This document shows positions 1 through 8,388 of a stretch of 64,000 nucleotides of DNA, piece by piece. Below the pieces are notes generated by a model. It was given only the letters and a program-made list of their open reading frames with translations, had not been told where the DNA came from and made no database searches. The stretch comes from Sulfurisphaera ohwakuensis. GTDB taxonomy: Archaea > Thermoproteota > Thermoprotei_A > Sulfolobales > Sulfolobaceae. The stretch is taken from NCBI RefSeq assembly GCF_009729055.1, contig NZ_CP045484.1, forward strand, positions 1,612,001 to 1,676,000, read 5' to 3'. Made by a program: the position numbers and the translations under genes. The stretch's first letter is position 1, and every line of letters starts with the position of its first letter.

Positions 1-118
1 GAAATAATGCCTCTCCAGCAGACATATTGCCTAGATTCAGCATAACAGCGTCTAATAGATTTACTTGCTTAATTAAACCTGAGCTCTCTCTGATGAAAAG
101 TGATTTTTTCTCAGCCAT
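1..118 (-). CDS. Amino-acid permease (APC family), N-terminal fragment
   Basis: Only the first 39 codons are in the window; the gene continues past base 1. It starts at an ATG on the minus strand at 118. The visible residues form a short charged tail ([14 protein letters not shown]) followed by [19 protein letters not shown], the pattern seen at the start of Sulfolobales APC-superfamily permeases, where a conserved helix 1 begins after a 'SGLI' segment. The permease at 56285 begins in a closely similar way (KTSGLIKELNSLDITLLNLSFMG). Membrane uptake of an amino acid is therefore likely, but the substrate cannot be judged from so short a piece. Confidence 0.6.
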   Translation of the reverse strand, partial: MAEKKSLFIRESSGLIKQVNLLDAVMLNLGNMSAGEALF

Positions 119-302
119 GTATAAACTAAAAATTGTTTTATTTTAAAACTTACTTTTGAGTTAATTTTTTAACTTACTCACTTCTCTTTTTCAGAATAGA
201 AATCTTAGAAAAATACTTTAACTAAGTTTAAACTGGAGTATCAAAGTGTTTAGAGAGCAAAAATTTTAAAAACTGGATATATAAAGAGTATATTGAAATT
301 GA

Positions 303-602
303 ATGACAGTAAGTCTTAAAGGATTAGTTGAGGAGAACATTGTAGAGATTAATAATAGGCTGGGCTATAATACTTGTTGGCTTTATAATTTTAAATGGGT
401 TAGTGATTTTGGTAAATTTGTTAGCATGCTTTTTACTAGGTCAAAATCTCTTAGTATAATATTACCATATTCCAGGGATGATAAAGAAGTTTTGATGAAT
501 ACTATAAGAAAGATAGCCAATGACAAAAATGCCTCGGTTATAATATTACTCACAGATAAAATATCTACAGATAATTTTCTAGTGTGTAACAAACAGAATT
601 AA
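303..602 (+). CDS. Hypothetical protein, 99 aa
   Basis: I do not recognise this protein. It has no signal peptide or membrane helix. The C-terminal half alternates hydrophobic strands (LSIILPYS and ASVIILLTD, about residues 50-56 and 78-86) with a helix, suggesting a small alpha/beta fold. A TATA-like box (atatataaag, 277-286) lies about 24 bases upstream of the ATG, matching the leaderless pattern common in this window, so the start is credible. It is transcribed divergently from the permease at 1-118 and convergently with the channel gene at 618. Confidence 0.5.
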   Translation: MTVSLKGLVEENIVEINNRLGYNTCWLYNFKWVSDFGKFVSMLFTRSKSLSIILPYSRDDKEVLMNTIRKIANDKNASVIILLTDKISTDNFLVCNKQN

Positions 603-617
603 GTAAATTTTTACATA

Positions 618-1229
618 TTATGTATTAGTTACCTTTGGTAGTTCCCATTTTAGTTTCATTGCTATAATTCTCAAAACAGTAGTGATTAAAAAGGATATAA
701 TTATATCGTAATAATTACTTTCTCCCTCATATCTTAATAAGAAATAAATTCCAGAACCAATTATAACTGCGGTAGCATAAAATTCCCTAGTTAAAATGAC
801 AGGTACCTCGTTAGAAAGCATATCTCTAATTACTCCTCCTCCTACGGCCGTAATAGTCCCAATCATTATAACTAGAAGAGGAGAAGGATCTATTGAATAA
901 GCTAGTGATGCACCAGATGCTGTAAAAGCTCCTAGACCTATTGCATCAGCGTAAAGTAATGGCTTTCCAACGTTAGTAAACATCTTATAAAATAGAAATG
1001 TAAGAAAACTTGCAAGTAATGCAGTTAGAGGATAAGGCAAGTAGACTAAGTTTGTTGGTGGTTTTATTCCGAGAAGAATGTCAGCGGTGATTCCACCACC
1101 TAAAGCGGTTGAAAATCCTAATACTAGCACCCCAAGTAAATCCATTCCTTTTTTTATTCCCTTCATAGATCCAGAGATTGCAAAGGCGATTATACCAATA
1201 TAATTTGCTAATTCAAGTATTAGATTCAC
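618..1229 (-). CDS. TRIC-type cation channel / UPF0126 membrane protein
   Basis: A 203-residue integral membrane protein with about seven hydrophobic segments. Two copies of the UPF0126 signature are visible: a GGG-containing half near residues 44-56 ([17 protein letters not shown]) and another near 128-141 ([16 protein letters not shown]). This duplicated glycine-rich pattern defines the prokaryotic relatives of trimeric intracellular cation (TRIC) channels. Potassium or other monovalent cation conduction is known for family members; the physiological role here is inferred. The length is typical of the family. The gene stands alone between a small unknown gene and a DMT transporter. Confidence 0.85.
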   Translation of the reverse strand: MNLILELANYIGIIAFAISGSMKGIKKGMDLLGVLVLGFSTALGGGITADILLGIKPPTNLVYLPYPLTALLASFLTFLFYKMFTNVGKPLLYADAIGLGAFTASGASLAYSIDPSPLLVIMIGTITAVGGGVIRDMLSNEVPVILTREFYATAVIIGSGIYFLLRYEGESNYYDIIISFLITTVLRIIAMKLKWELPKVTNT

Positions 1230-1410
1230 AAGAGATATTATATATTATGAATTAAAAAGTTAATTAATGAGATGAAATTACTAGGATTAGTAGCGATAAT
1301 AAATATTATTGAGGAAAGATAAACTTCTCATCAGATTCGATAATGGATATTTAAGATTTTCTTAACATCTTAAGCTGATGCAAAACTCTTTCTTATTGCT
1401 ATAAATCATA

Positions 1411-2223
1411 TTAAAGTGAAATTAATATAGAACTAAATATTATTATTCCAGATCCAAGAAATTGTAATGGGGTTAAAACTTGATGAAGTATTATTATTGC
1501 AAAAATTATTGTAAATACTGGTTCTAGTGAGGATAGTATGGAAGCTGTTATAGAATCTGTAAGTCTCATTCCTCTATAAAAGAAAATATAAGCTAAAAAT
1601 GTTGCTACAATGCCTAAATATATTCCAGTTAATATTGAAGAACTTGTTAAGTTTGGCGATAATATAAAAAATAACAAGGAAAATGGCAAGCTCCAAAAAG
1701 CTTGAGATGCTAATATTTCCTGATCTTTATACCCTTTTATTTGCATAAATCTAGAATAAATAATAAGTAGAGCATAAGTGAATCCAGAAGCAATCCCCCA
1801 ACTTATACTAACTATGGATATTTTTGAAAAGTAAATTAGATATACTCCTATTACTACAAGTATTGAAGCTAAAATCTTTCTATTATTTATTTCATCTTTA
1901 AGATAAACTTTTGAAGCTAAAATTACCCATAAAGGAGCAGTATATAAAAATACAGCTGAAAGAGAAGCTCCTAGAATATTAACACTATAGACATACGTTT
2001 CATAGAATATGATAGCCACAACCCCCATTATCAAGGAAATCCTATCTAGGATTGCCTTTACATTTCTGAAGACCATGAAAACTAGCAATGAAGAGGAAAG
2101 GCTTCTAAATAGTGTTATCTGGAATACATTTGCATTATGTTCATAGCCTATTTGCGTAACAATCCCAATAGTACCCCATAATGCTGAAGCAGTAACTAAA
2201 TCTAGGATTCCTCTTTTAATCAT
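1411..2223 (-). CDS. DMT-superfamily (EamA) transporter
   Basis: A 270-residue protein that is almost entirely hydrophobic, with about ten transmembrane helices in two internal repeats. The first EamA half starts LVTASALWGTIGIVTQIGYE and the second half starts near IVSISWGIASGFTYALLI. This layout is that of drug/metabolite exporters such as RhaT- and YdcZ-like permeases. The substrate is unknown. It reads divergently from the gene pair at 2260. The C-terminus is slightly short for the family but shows no internal break. Confidence 0.85.
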   Translation of the reverse strand: MIKRGILDLVTASALWGTIGIVTQIGYEHNANVFQITLFRSLSSSLLVFMVFRNVKAILDRISLIMGVVAIIFYETYVYSVNILGASLSAVFLYTAPLWVILASKVYLKDEINNRKILASILVVIGVYLIYFSKISIVSISWGIASGFTYALLIIYSRFMQIKGYKDQEILASQAFWSLPFSLLFFILSPNLTSSSILTGIYLGIVATFLAYIFFYRGMRLTDSITASILSSLEPVFTIIFAIIILHQVLTPLQFLGSGIIIFSSILISL

Positions 2224-2259
2224 CTAACTTTATTATTTACTTGATGTAATAAGATTAAC

Positions 2260-2658
2260 GTGAATTGGGGGAAAATAGTAGGAATTACACTTGCTATTAT
2301 GTTTATTCTTCTTTATATTTCTACTATACAAAATAGCTATTATGAAGGAATTCAACAAATTAATTCATTTTCTAATGTCAGTAATGACCTAAAATTTTCC
2401 ATAGTTTCTTTTAATAAAAGTAATCTAATAGTTAACGTTAAGAATCCTCTTAATATTTCGATTATAATCTGTAATATTAGTGGAAAATACTTATATTTAA
2501 GTAAAAGCAAAGTAATATTACCTTATAGTAATGAAAATCTTACGTTAATAATAACGAATTTTTCTGAGTTTGTAAATAATATAAATGCAAAGAATGAAAC
2601 AATTATAATAAAGATAAAAATTCTTGATACAATTATATCAGAGGAGACTACTTTATGA
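2260..2658 (+). CDS. Hypothetical membrane-anchored extracytoplasmic protein
   Basis: A 132-residue protein of unknown function. Residues 7-22 form one hydrophobic helix (VGITLAIMFILLYIST), after which the rest looks extracytoplasmic: it is beta-rich and asparagine-rich with several N-x-S/T sequons. The start is a GTG at 2260. Its last four bases overlap the ATG of the next gene (ATGA at 2655), so the two are almost certainly translated together. The membrane-anchored, glycosylation-prone character suggests a cell-surface role. Confidence 0.6.
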   Translation: MNWGKIVGITLAIMFILLYISTIQNSYYEGIQQINSFSNVSNDLKFSIVSFNKSNLIVNVKNPLNISIIICNISGKYLYLSKSKVILPYSNENLTLIITNFSEFVNNINAKNETIIIKIKILDTIISEETTL

Positions 2659-3176
2659 AATATCCAGTTTTATTAGCATACTATATAACTTCTCTTGCAA
2701 TAGTATTAATACCTATTCCTTGGTGGTATTATAGTGTAGGTGGAATTTTCCAAATTTATGATTCGCCATTTCAAATTAATTTGTACTTCTTAGGTGAGAA
2801 GTTAATCATTGCGGAAATATTAAATATTTTGCTTAATGCAGTGAGAATTTACGTTGCTATAAACCTAATCTATGGAATTATTCTTTCTATCAAAGGGAAA
2901 AATTATAGATATTCTACGATGTTTTGGTTACCGATATTCTACATAGTAGATCCTATCATTATTTATCTTGTAGTAGACTTCTTAGTAAGTAAAGCTCTTG
3001 GTATACCACTGAATTATCCTTTAGTAATTATTGGAAAAGAAAATCTCACAACAGAATACCAAGGGGCAACAATAATAATGCTGATAAAATCATATCCTAC
3101 TTTTGTATTTTGGTTGTCTTTAATTCCAGTCATAATTTACCTAGTATTTTTATTAGTTGAAAAGAAGAAGACTTAA
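2655..3176 (+). CDS. Hypothetical polytopic membrane protein
   Basis: A 173-residue protein with four to five hydrophobic helices (for example residues 6-22, 54-76, 89-112 and 147-167) and no recognised signature. It is translationally coupled to the upstream single-helix protein by a 4-base overlap, so the two probably form one membrane complex or pathway. The stop overlaps the convergent Lrp-like regulator by four bases. No function is assigned. Confidence 0.6.
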   Translation: MKYPVLLAYYITSLAIVLIPIPWWYYSVGGIFQIYDSPFQINLYFLGEKLIIAEILNILLNAVRIYVAINLIYGIILSIKGKNYRYSTMFWLPIFYIVDPIIIYLVVDFLVSKALGIPLNYPLVIIGKENLTTEYQGATIIMLIKSYPTFVFWLSLIPVIIYLVFLLVEKKKT

Positions 3177-4006
3177 CTATCTATACTATTTAATATAGCA
3201 TCTTTCTCAATTTTTTCTAATTCGTTCCTCGCATTATCATTTCTAATCTCATAATCTGTAGCTATCATAATCCTAGAATTGGGATCAGTCATTTTTACTT
3301 GAGATACATAGTTTTCAGCTACTTTAACATTATCAACTGAACATATAACTATTCCTCTATCTCCGTCAGTAAATCTTAAGAACTCACATTGTTTCAAAAA
3401 TTCCATTTTGTTTATAACTGAGGAGAAAATTCCGAATAGTACTATATCACTCTTACTTAAATCTATTACAGGAATTATTTTGATAAGATTCTTATTAACT
3501 AGAACATTAAGTCTTCTCATTATAGTCTTTGAAGGAATGTTAATTTCCTTAGCGATTTCTCCTATCTCCATCCTAGGGTTTTTAATAAGAGTCTTAACAA
3601 TTTCTATATCTACACCTGAAGGCTTTTGAGGATTCTGTTGAGGAATATAAATCATATCATATTCTCCTAATTCTTTTCTCATGTAAGAAATCTTATCTTG
3701 TAAATCATTAATCGAGTTTCCTTCAATTTCATAAAACGTAATCTCTTCTAAACATTTAACTTTTACGTTAACAAAGCTTGAATCAAAGTCTTTTATATTC
3801 CTAAAACTTACTCTGCCTACATATTTTCCGTAAAAGTTAGGATTTACGTATAATACGAAAGAACGAATAATTTTATCTTCTATGAGCTTATTAAAACGAT
3901 AATTTAGAGAAGTAGCTGATAATTTAACCTCGTCAGCAATTTTTCTTTGTGAAATTCTTCCATCTTTGAAGAGGGATAATAAGATCTTCTTATCTACGCT
4001 ATCCAT
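3173..4006 (-). CDS. Lrp/AsnC-like transcriptional regulator with two HTH domains
   Basis: A 277-residue DNA-binding protein. The N-terminus carries a classic Lrp/AsnC winged helix (VDKKILLSLFKDGRISQRKI through about residue 48). A second helix-turn-helix lies near residues 133-180 (IVKTLIKNPRMEIGEIAKEI). Tandem-HTH Lrp relatives of this size are known in Sulfolobales. The ligand-binding RAM part is poorly conserved, so an amino-acid effector is not certain. The upstream region on the minus strand has an A/T-rich TATA-like stretch. Its targets are not visible; the convergent membrane proteins at 2260-3176 are adjacent but not necessarily regulated by it. Confidence 0.8.
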   Translation of the reverse strand: MDSVDKKILLSLFKDGRISQRKIADEVKLSATSLNYRFNKLIEDKIIRSFVLYVNPNFYGKYVGRVSFRNIKDFDSSFVNVKVKCLEEITFYEIEGNSINDLQDKISYMRKELGEYDMIYIPQQNPQKPSGVDIEIVKTLIKNPRMEIGEIAKEINIPSKTIMRRLNVLVNKNLIKIIPVIDLSKSDIVLFGIFSSVINKMEFLKQCEFLRFTDGDRGIVICSVDNVKVAENYVSQVKMTDPNSRIMIATDYEIRNDNARNELEKIEKDAILNSIDS

Positions 4007-4127
4007 CAGTTATTAGTTTGAAACCTTATTTATATTTTTTTGGTAGAAAGTATTTTACGGTAAAAATGAACTATTGTGATAGTTACTTAGAAAAAATTTC
4101 TGAATTTAGCAGTTCAAGGATACTTAA

Positions 4128-4313
4128 TTAAGTATTCTTTTTAATTGAATTCTTTTTCCTAAAATCATTTATTAAAAATCCTATCATTATAGTCAATAAT
4201 ACACTTCCTACTATGGTTAATGGTTCTAGATTTATAGCAATACCGACCATTATCATAGCTATTGCTAACTGCATAGGGCCGTACTTAATCATTGTTTTAA
4301 AAATATCATCCAT
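4128..4313 (-). CDS. Small two-helix membrane protein, 61 aa
   Basis: A short open frame encoding MDDIFKTMIKYGPMQLAIAM and then two hydrophobic helices (about residues 14-29 and 32-47) with a basic tail (NDFRKKNSIKKNT) that would lie in the cytoplasm. No family is recognised. It sits just downstream of xpb on the same strand, with 47 bases between them. The clean membrane-protein pattern supports a real gene. Confidence 0.5.
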   Translation of the reverse strand: MDDIFKTMIKYGPMQLAIAMIMVGIAINLEPLTIVGSVLLTIMIGFLINDFRKKNSIKKNT

Positions 4314-4360
4314 ACGAAATAATAAGATTATGAAAATAAAAACTTTCTTTTCATTTATTT

Positions 4361-5680
4361 TTATTCTCTCCTTCTCCTACTTAGCCTATAGTCTGCAGTC
4401 CCCTTAGTGACTATTTCTATTAATAAAGCCTCCTTATCTTTCTTCCTTAATATTCTTCCTAATCTTTGAAGAAATTGCCTTTTAGTACCGTAACCACCCA
4501 TTACAATAGCTAACGTTGCATCTGGCACGTCTACTCCTTCATCAAAAACTGTAGATGCAACAATAACCCTATATTCTCCATCTCTAAATTTTTGTAAAAT
4601 TTCCTCTCTTTCGTCTTTATCAGTCTTATACGTTACAACTGGTATTAGAAAAGTCTTCGAAATTCTATATGCCATCTGAGTATCTCTAGTAAATACTATT
4701 ATTTTCTCATTTTTATATTCCTGTAAAATTTCCCTTAGCTTCTCTATTTTAGATTGTGAGTTTACCGCAATATTAAGTGATTCATGCCATGCTAGTAAAG
4801 CTTCCCTAGCTTCCTTATCTTTTGCAGCTAGTTTAACTAATCTATGGAAATCATCTAAGTTTTGTAACTTCAATCCCCTAGAACTTAGAAAATCCTTCAA
4901 CTTCTTTCGTAGTTCATCATATCTTTTCTTTTCCTCGTCAGTTAAAGAAACATATAACTTTTTAATTTTATATTTCGCAATATACTTCCCTGCTAGCTCT
5001 TCTACGGTCTTCCTATAAACTATTGGTCCTACAAGTACTGGATAAAGTTCATGTTTTCCGTCATCTCTTTCTGGTGTTGCTGTTAGTCCTAGTCTATATG
5101 GAGAAGCAAAAAGTTGAGCCATTATTGAGTATCCTTCTGAGGGTAAATGATGCACTTCGTCAAATATTAACAAGGGAAACTTATTCCCTAACTCTTCAGC
5201 TCTTGTATATGCAGAATCATAAGTTATAACTGTTATACCTTTTAGCGAGTCTTCCCCTCCTCCAATAATTCCAGGATCAAAGTCTAGGTATTTATTTATT
5301 CTCTCTTTCCATTGAGTTATTAGGTCTATTGTAGGAACCACTATTAGAGTAGCTACCTTCATGATTGAGACTATCTTTAATGCCACTTGCGTTTTACCAG
5401 CTCCAGTAGGAAGAACTATAATTCCTCTTTTTTCCTTTAACCAGGCTCTTGCAGCCTCAGCTTGATAATCTCTTAGCTCAATTCTATCTTTAATTAATGG
5501 AAAAGGTAAGGAGTCTATTACATCCTCTTCAACTTCTATTCCTTTCTCAAGGAAATATTTTCTGACATCCCTATACTTGAAGGCTAATGCGGAATAAGCC
5601 TTTAGCTCATCACTCCATTTTAACCCAGGAGCGTATGCATCAGAAAGTATTAACCCTTTAAAGTACCTTAAGTATACCAC
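4361..5680 (-). CDS. xpb: XPB/Rad25-type DNA helicase (archaeal XPB)
   Basis: A 439-residue superfamily 2 DNA translocase. It has an N-terminal damage-recognition-like domain, a Walker A motif with GAGKT at residues 93-97, a DEVH box at 174-177 (FDEVHH), motif III (LGLTATPERDD), a thumb-like insertion, and the second RecA domain with the DEGVDVPDATLAI and QRLGRILR motifs. In archaea XPB pairs with the Bax1 nuclease, which is encoded divergently 37 bases away. Family knowledge assigns the pair to helicase-nuclease processing of damaged DNA, analogous to parts of nucleotide excision repair. The length fits the short archaeal XPB forms, which lack the long eukaryotic N-terminus. Sulfolobales usually carry two XPB paralogues; the Bax1 neighbour suggests the Bax1-linked one. 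Confidence 0.95.
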   Translation of the reverse strand: MVYLRYFKGLILSDAYAPGLKWSDELKAYSALAFKYRDVRKYFLEKGIEVEEDVIDSLPFPLIKDRIELRDYQAEAARAWLKEKRGIIVLPTGAGKTQVALKIVSIMKVATLIVVPTIDLITQWKERINKYLDFDPGIIGGGEDSLKGITVITYDSAYTRAEELGNKFPLLIFDEVHHLPSEGYSIMAQLFASPYRLGLTATPERDDGKHELYPVLVGPIVYRKTVEELAGKYIAKYKIKKLYVSLTDEEKKRYDELRKKLKDFLSSRGLKLQNLDDFHRLVKLAAKDKEAREALLAWHESLNIAVNSQSKIEKLREILQEYKNEKIIVFTRDTQMAYRISKTFLIPVVTYKTDKDEREEILQKFRDGEYRVIVASTVFDEGVDVPDATLAIVMGGYGTKRQFLQRLGRILRKKDKEALLIEIVTKGTADYRLSRRRRE

Positions 5681-5717
5681 ATCATAGTTTTAATATTTCT
5701 TCTTAATATAATTTAGT

Positions 5718-7163
5718 GTGTTACCGTGGGAATTAGCAAGATTTTCCATAATTAAAGATGAAGTGTTACCTCATTTTGCTACTAATGAGGATTTAGATTT
5801 GGCTAATGAGATAATTTCTTTGTTTAAAGCTGGTAAAAAATTAGGGGAAATTGATGAAGAGGTTGAGTATTTAGAAAAGATTTATGACCATAAACTTGTT
5901 AGAGCTTTTGTTAAACTATTAACTAGACTTTGCGAGTTTGAGTTAGATTCACCTATACCTCCAATTCAAATTAGAAGAGAGTTATTCAAGTATGGCCCAG
6001 TACTCGACGAGAAAGAAAGGGAAGAAATTATTCAAAAAGTTAGCAAAAATCTAGGAGCTGATGTAATGCGTTTTGTTTTTTCTGATTTGGATGAGGAAAA
6101 GAAGATAATAAAAGCGCCAACTATCTCCGCTGAGGATTTAATTAGATGGTATAATCTCTCTCTTTTACAAACCCTACTTTTCAAGGCTTATAAATTAACT
6201 GTTTATATTTCTTCAAACTGGAAGGAAATAATAAGAAGGGCCAAATGGTTAGGTTTAATGTATTTTGCCTATGATAAACCATTAAGGTTTGAGTTCTTAG
6301 GCCCTGCAACATTAGTTAAACTAACCGAAAAATACGGAAGAAATCTTGCTGTTCTTTTGCCATTTATTATTTCTTCACAGAATTGGAAAATAGAGGCTGA
6401 ATTAGTTTTAGGAAAAAAGTTCAAAAGAGTATACAAATTAAAACTAGCTAATTTCAAGGAGTTAAAAGAACTAGTGATTGATGAGAAGAGGTTTGATAGT
6501 AGTGTTGAAGAGAAGTTTTACAAGGATTTTACAAATGTAATTAAGGGATGGAAAATAATCAGAGAACCCGAACCTTTAGTTGTTGATAATAGATTATTTA
6601 TCCCAGATTTTCTAGTAGAAAAAGGAAATCTAAAAGTTTATGTTGAGATTGTAGGTTTTTGGACGAAGGAGTATATAAAGGAAAAGTTAGACAAGTTAAA
6701 GAAAGTTAAGTATCCAATTCTTATATTATTAAACGAAGAATTAGGGAAAGAGAAGTTTAATGGTATGAACGTGATAACTTACAAAAGAAAAATAGATATT
6801 TCTTTAGTTTATAAATGGCTAAAAGAGCTAGAAAATAAATATTTAGCAGAGGTAAAGGTTGATTATACAATTTCTGGGGATATTATAAGTCTGAACGAGA
6901 TTGCTAATAAACTTTCTTTACCTGTTGAGGTTATCAGAAAAAATATTAAGATTTTCCCTGGCTATATATTCTTAAAGAATTATTATGTTAGCGAGAAATT
7001 TTTAGAAAAACTACGTAATGAAAATTTTGATAATAAAAGTTTAAAGGAGCTTATATCAGCCTACGGAGATTATATAGTGGAAGTGCTAGAATTCTTAGGT
7101 TATAAATTAAAATGGCAAGGAATTTCAGACGCAATAGTTATAAAGGACAAAAAAGTAAATTAA
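5718..7163 (+). CDS. bax1: Bax1, XPB-associated nuclease (DUF790)
   Basis: A 481-residue protein of the DUF790/Bax1 family, identified by its overall pattern and by the divergent XPB neighbour. The start is a GTG (MLPWELARFSIIKDEVLPHF). The C-terminal half carries a nuclease-like core around residues 290-345: a P-D-F motif (RLFIPDFLVEKG) followed by VYVEIVGFWTKEY, a PD-(D/E)xK-type arrangement with the conserved GFWTxEY of this family. Bax1 binds XPB and cuts DNA near bubbles and forks in characterised archaeal homologues. An 88-residue gene follows after three bases. Confidence 0.93.
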   Translation: MLPWELARFSIIKDEVLPHFATNEDLDLANEIISLFKAGKKLGEIDEEVEYLEKIYDHKLVRAFVKLLTRLCEFELDSPIPPIQIRRELFKYGPVLDEKEREEIIQKVSKNLGADVMRFVFSDLDEEKKIIKAPTISAEDLIRWYNLSLLQTLLFKAYKLTVYISSNWKEIIRRAKWLGLMYFAYDKPLRFEFLGPATLVKLTEKYGRNLAVLLPFIISSQNWKIEAELVLGKKFKRVYKLKLANFKELKELVIDEKRFDSSVEEKFYKDFTNVIKGWKIIREPEPLVVDNRLFIPDFLVEKGNLKVYVEIVGFWTKEYIKEKLDKLKKVKYPILILLNEELGKEKFNGMNVITYKRKIDISLVYKWLKELENKYLAEVKVDYTISGDIISLNEIANKLSLPVEVIRKNIKIFPGYIFLKNYYVSEKFLEKLRNENFDNKSLKELISAYGDYIVEVLEFLGYKLKWQGISDAIVIKDKKVN

Positions 7164-7166
7164 ATT

Positions 7167-7433
7167 ATGAATGATGCAATTATAGCTGGAGCAAAGAAAT
7201 TATCAGAATTAATTAATGGTACTGTTGAGGCGTATGTTGATGAAGATGGAAGTTACTATTTAATTGGAATAACTGATATGGATTGTAGAACAAATGCGAG
7301 GATAGTTACTCAAGTATTAGATGAAATTTATAAGCATACCGATTCCATTAACGTGACTATTCTATTAATGGAGAAGAATGCGTATAAATCATATATGGAA
7401 AAAAATAAGAGTGCATTAAAAAGAGTATTATGA
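7167..7433 (+). CDS. Hypothetical small protein downstream of bax1
   Basis: An 88-residue acidic protein that I do not recognise. It begins MNDAIIAGAKKLSELINGTV and looks like a small alpha/beta fold: helix, strand pair (AYVDEDGSYYLIGI), helix, strand. Three bases separate it from the bax1 stop, so it is probably co-transcribed and may be a partner or accessory of the XPB-Bax1 pair. Membrane helices and cysteine motifs are absent. Confidence 0.6.
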   Translation: MNDAIIAGAKKLSELINGTVEAYVDEDGSYYLIGITDMDCRTNARIVTQVLDEIYKHTDSINVTILLMEKNAYKSYMEKNKSALKRVL

Positions 7434-7774
7434 TTAATTTCCTTATTTAGTAAAGTTTTAAGAAAGTTTATTAAATTAGAAAAAATCTAAAGATAGTTTG
7501 ATCCGTTTCTTTTTAATACTAAATTCAATTAAAATTTGACAGAGAATTGGTTTTCGTCATAACTAGTAGTAATTAAAACTAACTTCTAGTTATTCAACCT
7601 CATCACTCTTTTTCTCTCCTGTGACTAGGTCTAGTAAAGATATAAAAACATTGTAGGAGTAGCCTAAGAGAGAATTTATTAGCGGATTTTGAGCTTATGT
7701 GCAAGTTAAAGATTTTATGAAACTCTGAATAGAGAATAATTTGGGAAAAGTTTATTAAACTCTAATTAATAGAG
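7434..7774. other. Intergenic region, no gene seen
   Basis: About 340 bases with stops in all frames. Near its right end a TATA-like box (7748-7759, agtttattaaac) is placed about 26 bases before the ATG at 7781 and is probably the promoter of the secreted-protein gene. I see no RNA gene or repeat. Confidence 0.5.
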
Positions 7775-7780
7775 TTGATT

Positions 7781-8347
7781 ATGAGATATTTTGCTTTTTT
7801 GCTTCTACTAATTGGAGTTTTAGGGATTCTAGCATATACTCAGTCTTCACTAGTTGCAAAACCTCTATATCTTTCAATTTACTCAACATTCACAGTTTTT
7901 AATGTAGTAAACACATCTTATAATGGTATAACTAGTGCTAATAATTCAATATATTATGTTATTTCTAACTCCTGGATAAAGATAGTTATAGTTAATTTCA
8001 CTACACAAGAACAAGTCGCAACATTAACGGCGTATTTTACCACTTCTGATGCTAAATGGATTTATTATGATCCAACTTTAGGTTCTGTTATATTCTTAGT
8101 TAATGTTAGCTCTGATAGACCAATAAATGTGTCAGTGACGACGTTAAACATACCTGGGCCGCTATATAGTGTATCTGGTAGTCCAGTATCAGAAGTTACA
8201 ATCATTCCATTAGGGTATTTAACTCTAGCTAATGGTACTCCGGTAAATGAAAGTGCAGTATTTGTTAATTATTTAAACGGAACAGCTGTAGTTAAGTCAA
8301 TGATTAACGGATTAGCCGGTTATTATGTCTTATATTATGTCACTTAA
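7781..8347 (+). CDS. Secreted or surface protein, hypothetical
   Basis: About 188 residues. It begins MRYFAFLLLLIGVLGILAYTQ, a classical signal peptide or anchor, followed by a beta-rich, serine/threonine- and asparagine-rich domain with at least eight N-x-S/T sequons, as in glycosylated Sulfolobales surface proteins. A TTG two codons upstream (7775) could also serve, but the TATA-like box at 7748-7759 places the transcription start at the ATG at 7781, so I prefer that start. The next gene also encodes an exported protein and follows after about 40 bases. Function unknown. Confidence 0.65.
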   Translation: MRYFAFLLLLIGVLGILAYTQSSLVAKPLYLSIYSTFTVFNVVNTSYNGITSANNSIYYVISNSWIKIVIVNFTTQEQVATLTAYFTTSDAKWIYYDPTLGSVIFLVNVSSDRPINVSVTTLNIPGPLYSVSGSPVSEVTIIPLGYLTLANGTPVNESAVFVNYLNGTAVVKSMINGLAGYYVLYYVT

Positions 8348-8388
8348 TTTCAGACTACACCGTCTCCTTATTTTTTAAAAATACTTAC

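Noticed and set aside
1271-1324. Short frame MKLLGLVAIINIIEER
   Set aside because: Sixteen codons in A/T-rich DNA with no ribosome site or neighbour to support it.
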